Positions 43,983 through 53,020 of a DNA stretch of 64,000 nucleotides are shown in pieces. Position numbers and translations under genes: made by a program. The notes beneath the pieces are model-generated. The model was not told where the DNA came from. It made no database searches and saw nothing but the letters and a program-made list of their open reading frames with translations. Origin of the DNA: Vulcanimicrobiota bacterium. GTDB taxonomy: Bacteria; Vulcanimicrobiota; Xenobia; Xenobiales; JADMJV01. The stretch spans positions 1-64,000 of the forward strand of contig JAEXNA010000085.1 of assembly GCA_023447635.1 (NCBI GenBank). Direction: 5' to 3'. How positions within the stretch are numbered: the stretch's first letter is position 1; the number at the start of each line of letters is the position of its first letter.

Positions 43983-44370
43983 AACTGTTCACGGACCTCC
44001 CGTACGGAACATAGATCACTCTTTCGGCCACCACATTCCCCCGCCCGTCGAGCACACGCCCACGGGCCCAGTAGCTGTCGCCTAAATCCATCCGTTCGAC
44101 TTCCATCTCTTCCAGGTCGGGTACGACCTCGCGCGTGACCACTTCGCTGTTGGCGACCGCCGCGCCACTGTAATACCGATACTGGTAGTACTCGACGGCC
44201 GCCCGAGCCAGTGTTTGGGCCTGACGGTCGGCCTGCTGCTGGCGTTGGAAGAAGAGGTCGTGCTGGCAAAAGGTCAGGAAGCCGATCCCCAGACAGAGCA
44301 GGACCAGCGTGAGCAAGATCGAGGTCGCCAGCGCCGCGCCACGGATTGACAGACCTCGTTGGATGCTCAT
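43966..44370 (-). CDS. PilX/GspK-like minor pseudopilin
   Basis: 134 residues. RGAALATSILLTLVLLCLGIGF is a hydrophobic N-terminal helix after Gly11, with no Glu at +5, as in PilX/GspK-type components that are placed at pseudopilus tips. A charged coiled region follows (HDLFFQRQQQADRQAQTLARAAVEYYQYR, split here). No Shine-Dalgarno precedes it; a TAAATT box (44377-44382) lies 7 nt before the ATG, so it may be leaderless. First gene of the pseudopilin operon. Confidence 0.7.
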   Translation of the reverse strand: MSIQRGLSIRGAALATSILLTLVLLCLGIGFLTFCQHDLFFQRQQQADRQAQTLARAAVEYYQYRYYSGAAVANSEVVTREVVPDLEEMEVERMDLGDSYWARGRVLDGRGNVVAERVIYVPYGRSVNSYDQRL

Positions 44371-44390
44371 ATGTTGAATTTATCAGACTA

Positions 44391-44404
44391 CGGTCGATTG
44401 ACCG
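44391..44404. promoter_or_regulatory. Palindrome in the divergent pseudopilin/cytochrome promoter region
   Basis: CGGTC-GATT-GACCG lies in the 52-bp space between the divergent pseudopilin operon (44370, -) and the cytochrome c lipoprotein gene (44423, +). It may be an operator controlling both. Confidence 0.35.
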
Positions 44405-44422
44405 CATCCAGGAGGATGCCGA

Positions 44423-45100
44423 GTGACAACCCCATACGCCTCCTCATCGCTCCTTGTTCTGCTCCTGCTCTGGGGCTGCTCGAACCCCGCCGAGCCTCCG
44501 CCCGCCGCCTCGACAACCCCTGGTATCAGAGGGGTTGCGGCTTCGACTGCGGCAAAGGGCGAGGCCTCGTCGGAGGGTGGAGGTGGTCTTTTGGGAGGGG
44601 ATGGGGATAGGTCGGAGGGGGCATCCCAGCCGTCCAGGGCGGAACGCGACCAGGCCTACCAGCAGGCCCGAGAGGGGTTCCCTCAAGAGTCCTCCCGAGC
44701 CCCCAACCCCAGCCAGGCCCGGCGGCAAGCCTCGCCGAAAACGCTCGAGCAGACCGCTCCGATGAGCGGACGAGACGAGGTGCTGGCTATGACCGTCACC
44801 GCTTCCTCGCTCGAGTCGGTCCAGTCGGGTAAAGAGCTGTACGCTTCGTCCTGCGCGGCCTGTCATAAGATCGACGGTTCGCCGGAGCGAGGGACGGGCA
44901 ATCTGGCGGCCTACAACATGGCCAACCTTTCCGACCCGCTACGCTATAAATATGGGGCCGACGCTCGAGGGGTGTTTCGCTCCATCGCCTTCGGGGTGCC
45001 GGCGCCGCCTCACGGGATCTATAAGAAGCGGCTCAGCGACGCGCAGATCTGGAACCTGACCAACTTCGTCCTCTCCCTGCAGAAGCCGGCCGAGAGCTAA
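44423..45100 (+). CDS. Cytochrome c lipoprotein
   Basis: 225 residues from GTG 44423 with GGAGG 7 nt upstream. The signal ends LLLLWGC (Cys19), so it is lipid-anchored. A low-complexity Ala/Ser/Gly-rich linker of about 100 residues precedes a cytochrome c domain: YASSCAACHKIDG (Cys144, Cys147, His148), ending LSDAQIWNLTNFVLSLQ. The axial Met is not clear: where it usually lies is GVPAPPHG, while NMANL is upstream. It lies divergently from the cytochrome-bearing pseudopilin, and may receive or deliver electrons. Confidence 0.88.
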   Translation: MTTPYASSSLLVLLLLWGCSNPAEPPPAASTTPGIRGVAASTAAKGEASSEGGGGLLGGDGDRSEGASQPSRAERDQAYQQAREGFPQESSRAPNPSQARRQASPKTLEQTAPMSGRDEVLAMTVTASSLESVQSGKELYASSCAACHKIDGSPERGTGNLAAYNMANLSDPLRYKYGADARGVFRSIAFGVPAPPHGIYKKRLSDAQIWNLTNFVLSLQKPAES

Positions 45101-45528
45101 GCGGTGGCCGAGCCGCCAAAGAGGCGGCGGAAGAACCCCACGGGCGACGGCCTGGCCTCCTCGGCAGGGGTCGGCTGGCCCTCTGTGGCGGCCAGGTACT
45201 GACGGATCTTGGTCAACTCGCCGTCATCGAGCCACATCCCGTGGTCTCGACACATGTCGACCAGCACACCGCTGTCGACCATGTAGACGTGGCGCTTCAT
45301 GCGCAGGGAGCAGTCGGGGCACTTGATGGTGTGCTCCAAGGCGACGCCAGGAGTGTCGCACTGCAGGGTCGGCTCGATATCCGAGCTTTCCAGTTGAAGG
45401 TCGGAGAGGCGCAGCACTTTGTCGAACTGATCGAAGCCGAACCAGCAGCCTTCGCAGCGCGAGCAGAGACTGCCCAGCGGGGTCGGGTTCAGGGTTTGGG
45501 CACAGCGAGGGCATTCGGATTGCGGCAT
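45097..45528 (-). CDS. TFIIB-type zinc-finger protein
   Basis: 143 residues with two related zinc-binding halves: CPRCAQTL...CSRCEGCWF and CPDCSLRM...MCRDHGMWLDDGEL, as in the zf-TFIIB family (CPxC...CxxCxGxW). The C-terminal tail is Pro/Ala-rich and ends GFFRRLFGGSATA. Function is not known. It overlaps the convergent cytochrome gene by 4 bp. Confidence 0.8.
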   Translation of the reverse strand: MPQSECPRCAQTLNPTPLGSLCSRCEGCWFGFDQFDKVLRLSDLQLESSDIEPTLQCDTPGVALEHTIKCPDCSLRMKRHVYMVDSGVLVDMCRDHGMWLDDGELTKIRQYLAATEGQPTPAEEARPSPVGFFRRLFGGSATA

Positions 45529-45641
45529 AGGCTAGCATTCTCCATCGACGGCAGGGCCCCTCGCCGCTGCTTCGGAGGCAGGGAAAGTCCCGCCGTGGCG
45601 TCCAAGGGGTGGGGACAAAGATTTGACAAGAGAGGCCTCCC

Positions 45642-46823
45642 GTGACCGATATCCTTCATCCTCGCTCGGACTTCTACATGCTAGAGTCGACCCTGACCCC
45701 CCAGCAGCAGGACCGCCTGCGCCAGGTGCGCGCTTTTATGCGCGAGCGCGTGCAGCCGATCATCAACGAGTTCTGGACCCGAGAAGAGTTTCCTCACGCT
45801 CTGATCCCGGATATGGCTGAGCTCGAAATTGCTGGTAACCCCTACCAGGGCTACGGCTGCCCCGGCGAAAGCTGGCTATTCGACGGCTTCCTAACCCAGG
45901 AACTGGCCCGCATCGACTGCTCTATCGCGACCTTCTTTGGGGTTCACAGCGGTCTGGCCATGGGTTCGATCTATCTGTGCGGTAGCGATGAGCAGAAGGA
46001 CCGCTGGCTACCGAAGATGCGCAAGATGGAGCTGATCGGTGCCTTCGGTCTGACCGAGCCCGACCACGGTTCGGACGTTTCCAAGGGGCTCGAGACGACC
46101 GCCAAGCGGGACGGCGACAGCTGGATCCTCAACGGGATGAAGAAGTGGATCGGTAACGCGACCTTCGCCGACGTCACCGTGATCTGGGCCCGCGACGTGG
46201 ACGACGGCCAGGTCAAGGGGTTCCTGGTCGAACGCGGCACCCCCGGCTTCGAGCCGCGCAAGATGACGGGCAAGATGGCGCTGCGGGTGGTCCAGAACGC
46301 CGAGATCTCCCTGCAAGACTGCCGTGTGCCCGAGAGCAACCGACTGCAGCGCGCCAAAAGCTTCGCCGACACGGCCAAAGTGCTGCGTATGACCCGGGCC
46401 GGTGTGGCCTGGCAGGCCGTCGGTAACATGGCAGGTGCCTACGAGCTGACTCTGGACTACACCAAGAACCGCAAGCAGTTCAACCGCCCTATCGCCGGCT
46501 TCCAACTGGTGCAGGACCGCCTGGCTCTGATGCTGGCCAATATCACTTCGTCGCAGACTCTGGTCTACCGCCTGTCGCAGATGCAGGACGCCGGCCAGTT
46601 CAACGAAGAGCACGCCTCGCTGGCCAAGATGGTCTGCACGGTGAAGATGCGCGAAACGGTCGGTCTGGCCCGCGAACTGCTGGGCGGCAACGGTATCTTG
46701 CTCGACCATCACGTGGGCCGCTTCGTGGCCGACGCCGAAGCGATTTACTCCTATGAGGGGACTCGTGAAGTGAACGCCCTGATCGTGGGCCGCGCGGTCA
46801 CCGGCCTGGGCGCTTTCGTTTAA
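45642..46823 (+). CDS. Acyl-CoA dehydrogenase, glutaryl-CoA-dehydrogenase-like
   Basis: 393 residues from GTG 45642. The ACAD signature GAFGLTEPDHGSD and the catalytic Glu in YSYEGTREVNALIVGRAVTG are present. The placing of Glu in YEGT followed by ALIVGRAVTG is what I recall of glutaryl-CoA dehydrogenases, which use FAD to convert glutaryl-CoA to crotonyl-CoA in lysine/tryptophan breakdown; chain-length specificity cannot be told. There is no electron-transfer flavoprotein gene in the window. Confidence 0.88.
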   Translation: MTDILHPRSDFYMLESTLTPQQQDRLRQVRAFMRERVQPIINEFWTREEFPHALIPDMAELEIAGNPYQGYGCPGESWLFDGFLTQELARIDCSIATFFGVHSGLAMGSIYLCGSDEQKDRWLPKMRKMELIGAFGLTEPDHGSDVSKGLETTAKRDGDSWILNGMKKWIGNATFADVTVIWARDVDDGQVKGFLVERGTPGFEPRKMTGKMALRVVQNAEISLQDCRVPESNRLQRAKSFADTAKVLRMTRAGVAWQAVGNMAGAYELTLDYTKNRKQFNRPIAGFQLVQDRLALMLANITSSQTLVYRLSQMQDAGQFNEEHASLAKMVCTVKMRETVGLARELLGGNGILLDHHVGRFVADAEAIYSYEGTREVNALIVGRAVTGLGAFV

Positions 46824-46833
46824 AACGGGGCGG

Positions 46834-47490
46834 TCAGCCTTCGCCCATGTTGGCGCTGGGCTGGTCGCGCAGACCGTCGCTCCAGGTCGACACGGCCAGC
46901 AACAGCCGGTTCCCCTCGCAGGCCGACTCCCAGGCCTCGTCCAGGTCCCCCTCGCGGCTCTGGGCGAAGGCCTGGAACCAGCTGGCGAAGGCGTCTTCGA
47001 GGTAGCGATGGCCGGCTACCGATTCGGCCGTGACTTCGCCTTCTTCGACTTCGATGGCGGAATAGTCCGTCCAGATAGCACGAAACTCGGCCTCCAGCGC
47101 CGTCAGGCGCCCCTCCAACCGCAGGCCCCTGGCTTCATCGGGCTCTGAGTCCAGACCGCGCAAGATCGCTTCGAAGCGGTCCAGGCGATCGCTTCCGTAG
47201 GCCTCCTCGTCGAGCGACCCGGCCACCTGCTCGAGGCCTTCCTCGACCATCTCGAGCGGGGTCAGGGACTGAGGTAGCAGATGGGAGAAACGGTCGCGCA
47301 GTTCGGCCAGCTTCTCGGGCTGGAAGTCCGGGTCTTCCAGATGCTGCTCCAGCGCCTCGGCCAGATCGTCATAGCGCTTCTTTTCAGGTAGCGCCTGAAA
47401 GACGCGCTCGAGCATATCGCGCGTGGCTCCGCGCTCGTGACCCGACAGGTCGGTCAGCGCCAACCAGCTCAAAAACTCCTCGACATCCAT
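46834..47490 (-). CDS. Acidic helical protein, unknown
   Basis: 218 residues from ATG 47490; a TTG at 47541 could add 17 residues. Glu/Leu-rich and helical throughout (for example LAEALEQHLEDP, FEAILRGLDSEP), with no Cys-rich or catalytic motif and no signal. It may be a scaffold or adaptor protein. It lies 77 bp after the broken GspF-like gene, on the same strand. Confidence 0.6.
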   Translation of the reverse strand: MDVEEFLSWLALTDLSGHERGATRDMLERVFQALPEKKRYDDLAEALEQHLEDPDFQPEKLAELRDRFSHLLPQSLTPLEMVEEGLEQVAGSLDEEAYGSDRLDRFEAILRGLDSEPDEARGLRLEGRLTALEAEFRAIWTDYSAIEVEEGEVTAESVAGHRYLEDAFASWFQAFAQSREGDLDEAWESACEGNRLLLAVSTWSDGLRDQPSANMGEG

Positions 47491-47567
47491 TCGGGTCGCG
47501 TTTTCGCTCGGCTTCCGCCGGATCCCCTCAGGGGAGAGCAAAGCTCGGGTTTTCCGTCAGGCGAAGC

Positions 47568-48707
47568 TCAGGCTCCGCCTAGCTTAGCCAGCACGCCGTA
47601 AATGGGCAGAAACATCCCGACGAAGAGGACGGCCATAGCCATTCCCATCCCGCAGATGACCAGCGGCTCTATCAGGGCGGTGATGGTGCCGATCAGGCTG
47701 TCGATCTCCTCGTCCATCAGGCGTTTGTTGGCCTCTAGCATCTGCTCCATACTGCCGCTCTCCTCTCCCACCACTAACATAGAGTGGAAGATCGGCGGAA
47801 AATAGCTGATCGACTCCAGCGCCCCGGACAGACTGCCCGACATGGTCAGCGCCTTACGGGCCTCGCGCAAGGAGGCGCGATGAGATTCGAAGGGCGTAGC
47901 GTTGATGATCATCTGCAGCGAACGATGCACCGGGATGCCGTCGCGATGTAGGTAGGCCAGGGTCTCGCAGAGCGAGGCGCACAGCAGTTTCCCCACGATC
48001 GGTCGGCTCCACGGACACCAGAGCAAGGCGTCGAAAGCTTTCTGGCGCAACTCTTCGCGGTACATCACGGCGGCCACGAACAGCCCCAGCAAGCCGCCCA
48101 GGGTCAAAGGGTGGTCCAGCGCACCGACGGCCAGGAAGACCAGGCGAGAGATCAAGGGGAAGGTCAGATCCATCTGCTCGTAGAGCGCCACGAACTTGGG
48201 GAAGACCAGCTTCACCACCAGGAACAGCACCGTGCCGCAGAGCGCGGCGGTGATCAGGGGAGAGGTCAGGGCGTCTTTGATCTTATGGCGAAAGTCGATC
48301 TGGTTCTACATCAGCCCGGCCGCGCGGCGCAGTCGTCCTCCGATATCGCCGCCTTCCTCTCCCGTCCGGATCACCGCCAGGGTGCTGGCGGGAAAGTGGT
48401 CGGGATAGCGGGCGAAGGCCGCCGACAAGGTCGAACCCGAGTGCACGCGGCGCGTGATGTCGTCGAGCACGACGGCAAAACGCGGGTCGTCTTGCTGCCG
48501 GGCCAGCGAATCGAGCGCCATCCCGGGCGACAGCCCGTTGGTGATCATAATCCCCAGTTGGTCCAGTACCACACAGGCCGCTTTTTCGTGGCTCGGACGA
48601 AAGGCTTCCGCAAAACGCCGGAGGCGCGTGGCCGGGGAAGAGGTTAGGGTCGAGGAGAGGCGCGGCGAGGGGGTCGAGGTTCGTGACGCGGCGAGCATAC
48701 CGATCAC
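47568..48707 (-). pseudogene. GspF/PilC-type inner-membrane assembly protein, interrupted by in-frame TAG
   Basis: Two T2SF-type domains read in one frame from GTG 48707: HEKAACVVLDQLGIMITNG ... VIRTGEEGGDIGGRLRR, then after the stop NQIDFRHKIKDAL, and the second domain LCETLAYLHRDGIPVHRSLQ ... MLVVGEESGSMEQML, and the closing membrane helix. A TAG at 48306-48308 lies between LRRAAGLM and NQIDFRH; both flanks are conserved family sequence and no shift of frame is needed. A GTG 26 codons later could start the second half, but the first membrane segment would lack its lead. The intact protein would be the platform of a type IV pilus or type II system. Its link to the pseudopilin operon 4 kb away is likely but unproved. 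Confidence 0.85.
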
Positions 48708-48926
48708 TGTACCTTTCAAGCTTTGTGCGTCCTAGCCGAAGGTGGAGGTGTCCGACCTATACGATGGGTCGCCTCCCCACCCATACTGCTGTCGGGCCGG
48801 GCCATGGCGACGAGATCGGTGGCCAGTTAACATTCTGGACTCAATCTCGACGGCATGCTGCGGTAAGGTAGCCCCACACAAAGAAGATAACTTCCAGGTC
48901 CATATACAGAAAGAATCCAGAAAACG

Positions 48927-50393
48927 ATGATCAACCTCGACCCCAGCCGCAACTTCGCCTCCATCAGCGCCCCGCGTAACTACAACGCCGCTGCCAAGCC
49001 CGTCGCCGCCAAAGCCGTGGAGACCGCATCCCTTCCCGCCGAGAGCGCCTCGTTCTCGTCGCTGCCCGCCCGCATCGCCAACGTCGCCCCTTCGGCCGTG
49101 GCTGCCGTGGCCCAGAGCATGGAAGGCGCCGAGTACGTTCCCGGCGAGCTGATCGTCAAGTTGAACAGCGGTGTCGAAGCCGGACTGATGGGCGACTTCG
49201 CCTCCGAGTACGGCGCCACCGTGGTCGAGCACTTCGACGTGCCCGAATCCGTTTTCAAATCTTTCGGAGGCGAACTGGTTCGCCTTCAGCTGCCCCAGGG
49301 CATCGAACTCGCTGAAGCGATCGCCGCGATGCAGGGCGACTCTCGCGTCGCTTACGCCGAAGGCAACGAAGTGATCCGCCTCGCCGACGTACAGAACCAC
49401 GGCGAAGCCGAAGCCCCCAACGACCTGGACAAGAAGCTCTGGGGTCTCAACAACACCGGTCAGGACGGCGGTAAGGTCGGAGCCGACATCAGCGCCCTCA
49501 AGGCCTGGGAAGTCACCACCGGCGACAACAGCGTCAACGGCCCCCTGATCGCCGTGATCGACACCGGCATCGACTACAACCACCCTGACCTGAAGGCCAA
49601 CATGTGGGTCAACCCGGGCGAGATCCCCGGCGACGGTATCGACAACGACGGTAACGGCGTGATCGACGATGTCTACGGCTACAACGCTCAGGCGAACACC
49701 GGCAACCCGATGGACGGCCACTCTCACGGCACCCACTGCGCCGGAACCATCGGCGCGGTCGGCAACAACGGTGAGGGCGTCACCGGCGTGATGCAGAACG
49801 CTCGTATGATGGCCGTCAAAATCTTCTCGGACAGCGGCAGCACCTCGACCGACGCCATCGTGCGCGGCCTGATGTACTCGGCCAAGATGGGCGCCACCAT
49901 CACCTCGAACTCGTGGGGCGGCGGCGGACGCAGCCAGGCCATCTACGACGCCTTCGCTTCCAACCCGGCGCTGCACGTCATCGCCGCCGGTAACTCGAAC
50001 TACGACAACGACAAGCGGGACAACTTCCCGTCCAACTACGACCTGGACAACATCGTGGCTGTCGCCGCCACCACCCGCAACGACGACCGCGCTTCGTTCT
50101 CGCAGTGGGGCGCCACCACGGTCGACGTGGCCGCTCCCGGCGCCCAGATCTGGTCCACCATCCCCGGCGGCAAGTACGGCAACAAGAGCGGCACCTCGAT
50201 GGCTACCCCCCACGTCTCTGGCGTGGCCGGCCTCATCGCTAGCGCTTACCCCGAAGCCTCTAACGCCGAACTGAAAGAGCGCCTCATCAAGGGCTCCGAC
50301 CCGGTTCCGGCTCTGGCCGGCATCTCCGTCTCCAACGGCCGCGTCAACGCCGCGAAGTCGCTGGAAAAGGACCTGGTCGCTCCCACCGCTTAA
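48927..50393 (+). CDS. Subtilase (S8) with N-terminal inhibitor-like domain
   Basis: 488 residues. Catalytic Asp in IAVIDTGIDYNHPDL, His in HSHGTHCAGTIG, and Ser in SGTSMATPHVSG. Residues 68-150 (YVPGELIVKLNSGVE ... YAEGNEVI) look like an I9-type propeptide that folds and blocks the site. The first 60 residues are Ala/Ser/Pro-rich, without a Sec signal, although the propeptide suggests an exported enzyme. No Shine-Dalgarno is clear. A strong terminator follows. Confidence 0.9.
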   Translation: MINLDPSRNFASISAPRNYNAAAKPVAAKAVETASLPAESASFSSLPARIANVAPSAVAAVAQSMEGAEYVPGELIVKLNSGVEAGLMGDFASEYGATVVEHFDVPESVFKSFGGELVRLQLPQGIELAEAIAAMQGDSRVAYAEGNEVIRLADVQNHGEAEAPNDLDKKLWGLNNTGQDGGKVGADISALKAWEVTTGDNSVNGPLIAVIDTGIDYNHPDLKANMWVNPGEIPGDGIDNDGNGVIDDVYGYNAQANTGNPMDGHSHGTHCAGTIGAVGNNGEGVTGVMQNARMMAVKIFSDSGSTSTDAIVRGLMYSAKMGATITSNSWGGGGRSQAIYDAFASNPALHVIAAGNSNYDNDKRDNFPSNYDLDNIVAVAATTRNDDRASFSQWGATTVDVAAPGAQIWSTIPGGKYGNKSGTSMATPHVSGVAGLIASAYPEASNAELKERLIKGSDPVPALAGISVSNGRVNAAKSLEKDLVAPTA

Positions 50394-50414
50394 GGCCGGT
50401 AGGCCGATAGCCTC

Positions 50415-50445
50415 AGCAAAGAGACCCGAAAGGGTCTCTTTTGCT
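50415..50445 (+). terminator. Intrinsic terminator after the subtilase gene
   Basis: AGCAAA-GAGACCC-GAAA-GGGTCTC-TTTTGCT, a perfect stem with a GAAA loop. Confidence 0.9.
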
Positions 50446-50465
50446 TTGTCGCGATGTTAGGCAGT

Positions 50466-51686
50466 ATGTCTGGGACCTATGATGCTATCGTGATCGGCGC
50501 GGGAGCGGCCGGGATTTTCGCTGCCTTGCGGGCTAAGGAGTGCTCGCCGGGTCTGCCTCTGGTGGTGCTGGAAGGGTCAGGGAAGCCGCTGCGCAAGGTG
50601 GGGATTTCGGGGGGAGGCCGCTGCAACGTGACCCACGCCTGTCACGACCTGGACTGGTTGCTGCGCTGCTACCCCAGGGGAGGGCCCCGGTTAGAGGCCG
50701 TGCTGGGCCGTTTCATGCCCGAGGATACGGTGCGCTGGTTCGCCGACCACGGGGTGGCTCTGAAGACCGAGCGGGACGGCCGCATGTTCCCCACCACCGA
50801 TTCCTCCCAGACCATCATCGACTGCCTGCTGGGCGAGGCCCGCAGGCGGGGCGTAGAGCTGAAGACCGGGGTCAAGGTCGAGCGGGTCAAGAAGCGAGGA
50901 GCGGGCTTGTTCGAGGTGCGCTGCGGCGAGGAGAGCACTCTGCTGGCTAGCAAGGTTTTGCTGGCGACCGGTGGAGGGTCGAAAGCGACCGGATGGCTGG
51001 GCGACCTGGGGCATAAGGTGGTGCCGGATATCCCTTCGCTGTTCACCTTCTGCTGTCGGCATCCGGTGATTGACGGACTGCCCGGAGTCGCCGTCGAGAA
51101 GACGCGGCTTCGACTGAATCTCGAGGGCGGCTTCGAGAGCGATGGGCCGTTGCTGATCACTCACTGGGGTCTCAGCGGTCCCGCCGTGCTGAAACTGTCG
51201 GCCTTCGCGGCGCGCGCGCTGCACGCTACCGGCTATAAGGGCGAACTGATCTGCGACCTGCTCCCCGAGGTCGAGGACGAGGAGCTCTGGCAAACCCTGG
51301 AGGGGGGAGGGGAGGGGCGCGTCAGCACGGCATCTCCGTTCCCCGCCCTCTCGAAGCGACTCTGGCAGCGCCTGGTGGCGCAGGCCGGTATCGCAGAGAC
51401 CACGACCTGGCGCAAATTGCCGCCCGCGGCCTCGCAGAAACTGGGCGATTCGCTGCGCCGGCTGGTGCTTCCGGTCTCTGGCAAGGGCGCTTTTAAGGAA
51501 GAGTTCGTGACCGCGGGCGGCCTGCCGTTGGCCGAACTGGATCCGTACAGCATGGAGAGCCGCAAGGTGCCCGGACTTTACGTGGCGGGCGAACTGCTGG
51601 ATGTCGACGGCATCACCGGCGGCTTCAACTTCCAGAACGCCTGGGCCAGCGGCTACGTGGCCGGCGAGGGGCTGGCCTCAAGCTAG
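50466..51686 (+). CDS. BaiN/HI0933-like FAD-dependent oxidoreductase
   Basis: 406 residues from ATG 50466. FAD-binding IVIGAGAAGIFAAL at the start, VGISGGGRCNVTH, ATGGGSKATGWLGDLGH and the C-terminal GLYVAGELLDVDGITGGFNFQNAWASG. This is the HI0933/BaiN family (flavoproteins, some of which reduce double bonds of bile acids or other substrates). The substrate here is unknown. It is preceded by the terminator above and begins its own unit. Confidence 0.9.
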   Translation: MSGTYDAIVIGAGAAGIFAALRAKECSPGLPLVVLEGSGKPLRKVGISGGGRCNVTHACHDLDWLLRCYPRGGPRLEAVLGRFMPEDTVRWFADHGVALKTERDGRMFPTTDSSQTIIDCLLGEARRRGVELKTGVKVERVKKRGAGLFEVRCGEESTLLASKVLLATGGGSKATGWLGDLGHKVVPDIPSLFTFCCRHPVIDGLPGVAVEKTRLRLNLEGGFESDGPLLITHWGLSGPAVLKLSAFAARALHATGYKGELICDLLPEVEDEELWQTLEGGGEGRVSTASPFPALSKRLWQRLVAQAGIAETTTWRKLPPAASQKLGDSLRRLVLPVSGKGAFKEEFVTAGGLPLAELDPYSMESRKVPGLYVAGELLDVDGITGGFNFQNAWASGYVAGEGLASS

Positions 51687-51689
51687 GGC

Positions 51690-52823
51690 TCAGGAAGCTT
51701 TGCGCTGCTTTTTGCCCTGGGCTTCGGCGGCTTTGACCGCAGCTTCCAGGTTCAAGCGACCGGCGCCCTGAGTGTTGGCACGAACGCCGTCCATCGGGAC
51801 CGCCGTCTCGGTCAGGATGTGCTTGATGTCGGCGTGGGTCAGCGCCGGGTTCACCTGCAGCAGCAGGGCAGCAGCGCCCGAGACCATGGGGGCGGCCTGC
51901 GAACTGCCGCTGATCGACAGGTAGTCGGCGTGGCCCTCGAGTTGGTTGGAGTAGGCCGAGTCGGGAGCCAGCACCGAAACCACCGAGGTGCCCTCGGCGA
52001 TCAGGTCGGGCTTACCGCCCAGCAGGGCGCCCTGGCTGGATTTTTCCCAGATTTTGTCGTCTTTGTGCGAGGCCGTGCCGCCGTCGTCAATCACTCCCAC
52101 CGTGATGACGTCGGGAGAGATGCCGGGAGAGGCTATGGTAGAGGGGTGGATCCCGCCGCGGCTTTCGTTGCCGGCCGAGGCCACGACGACCAGGCCAGCC
52201 GCCACGGCGCGCTCTGCGGCCAGGCGCAGTTCATCCTTGCTGGCGTCCGAGTTGGCGGGCATTCCCAGCGACAGGTTCAGCACGTCGATCGAGTATTTGT
52301 CCTTATTGGCGATCACCCAGTCGACCGCCTTGACGGCCTCTTTCTCGGAGGTGATGCGGCAGGCCACCAGGTCGGCTTTAGGAGCGACCCCGTCGACCTT
52401 CTCACCATCGCCCAGGATGATGCCGGCGACGTGGGTTCCGTGACCCTTGGGGTCGTGCGGGATGCGACGGCGCGAGCCGAAATCTTTGAAAGCTTTGATA
52501 CGGTCGCCGAAGTCGGCGTGAGGGGCGACACCGCTGTCGACCACGGCCACGGTGACGCCTTCGCCATCGACGCCGCGCTTGTGCAGGCGGTCCATCCCCT
52601 TGGGGCGGGAGATGTAGCCGACGTCGTCAGCCTCGAAGCCGGCCAGGCTGTCCTGGCTCAGGTTGCCGTCGTTCACGGAGGCGAGCGCTTCAGCGGCTTC
52701 GCTCTCCATCGCCTCGGTGGCGGAAACGCGGGCTGCCAGAGCGGCGCGCAGAGTTCCGGCGTCGATGTTACGAGCACTCAACTGGTGGCGAAGTCTCTCG
52801 ATCTGGGCAGCGGTGTTGATCAC
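51690..52823 (-). CDS. Subtilase (S8) without signal peptide
   Basis: 377 residues. Asp in VAVVDSGVAPHADF, His in GHGTHVAG, and Ser in SGSSQAAPMVSG (GSSQ instead of the common GTSM). The first 65 residues are helical (IERLRHQLSARNIDAGTLRAAL) with no Sec signal. It is a second, quite different subtilase from the one at 48927 (no I9-like domain). It starts at GTG 52823; TATACT (52832-52837) lies just upstream, so the transcript may be leaderless. Confidence 0.88.
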   Translation of the reverse strand: MINTAAQIERLRHQLSARNIDAGTLRAALAARVSATEAMESEAAEALASVNDGNLSQDSLAGFEADDVGYISRPKGMDRLHKRGVDGEGVTVAVVDSGVAPHADFGDRIKAFKDFGSRRRIPHDPKGHGTHVAGIILGDGEKVDGVAPKADLVACRITSEKEAVKAVDWVIANKDKYSIDVLNLSLGMPANSDASKDELRLAAERAVAAGLVVVASAGNESRGGIHPSTIASPGISPDVITVGVIDDGGTASHKDDKIWEKSSQGALLGGKPDLIAEGTSVVSVLAPDSAYSNQLEGHADYLSISGSSQAAPMVSGAAALLLQVNPALTHADIKHILTETAVPMDGVRANTQGAGRLNLEAAVKAAEAQGKKQRKAS

Positions 52824-52984
52824 GATCTGAGAGTATACTTATCCCCGCCTCGACATGTTTCAGATTTGTAAACCGGAGCCCTGATTTTCCATGATCAGGA
52901 CCTTTATGCTAGGCGATTTTCTTCAATGTTTATGCCAATTTCGAACTCCCCGGCAGAGGAAAGGCGCGGCGAGCACCGCGCCGG

Positions 52985-53014
52985 TCGACAGCGAGGCGAC
53001 ATATCGGCTATCCT
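52985..53014 (+). promoter_or_regulatory. Candidate promoter placing the start at the MATE start codon
   Basis: TCGACA (52985-52990), 18-bp spacer, TATCCT (53009-53014). A start about 7 nt downstream would fall on the TTG at 53021, so the MATE mRNA may be leaderless. Confidence 0.4.
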
Positions 53015-53020
53015 CGTGCC

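Noticed and set aside
45541..45641. GAGGCAGGGAAAGTCC stretch resembling a piece of RNase P RNA
   Set aside because: Only about 110 nt lie free here, the rest of the RNase P core is missing, and no second conserved block follows.
48230..48308. The second half of the GspF-like gene as an independent gene starting at GTG 48230
   Set aside because: It would lose conserved residues and the entry to the first membrane helix, and no ribosome site precedes it; an interrupted single gene explains the data better.
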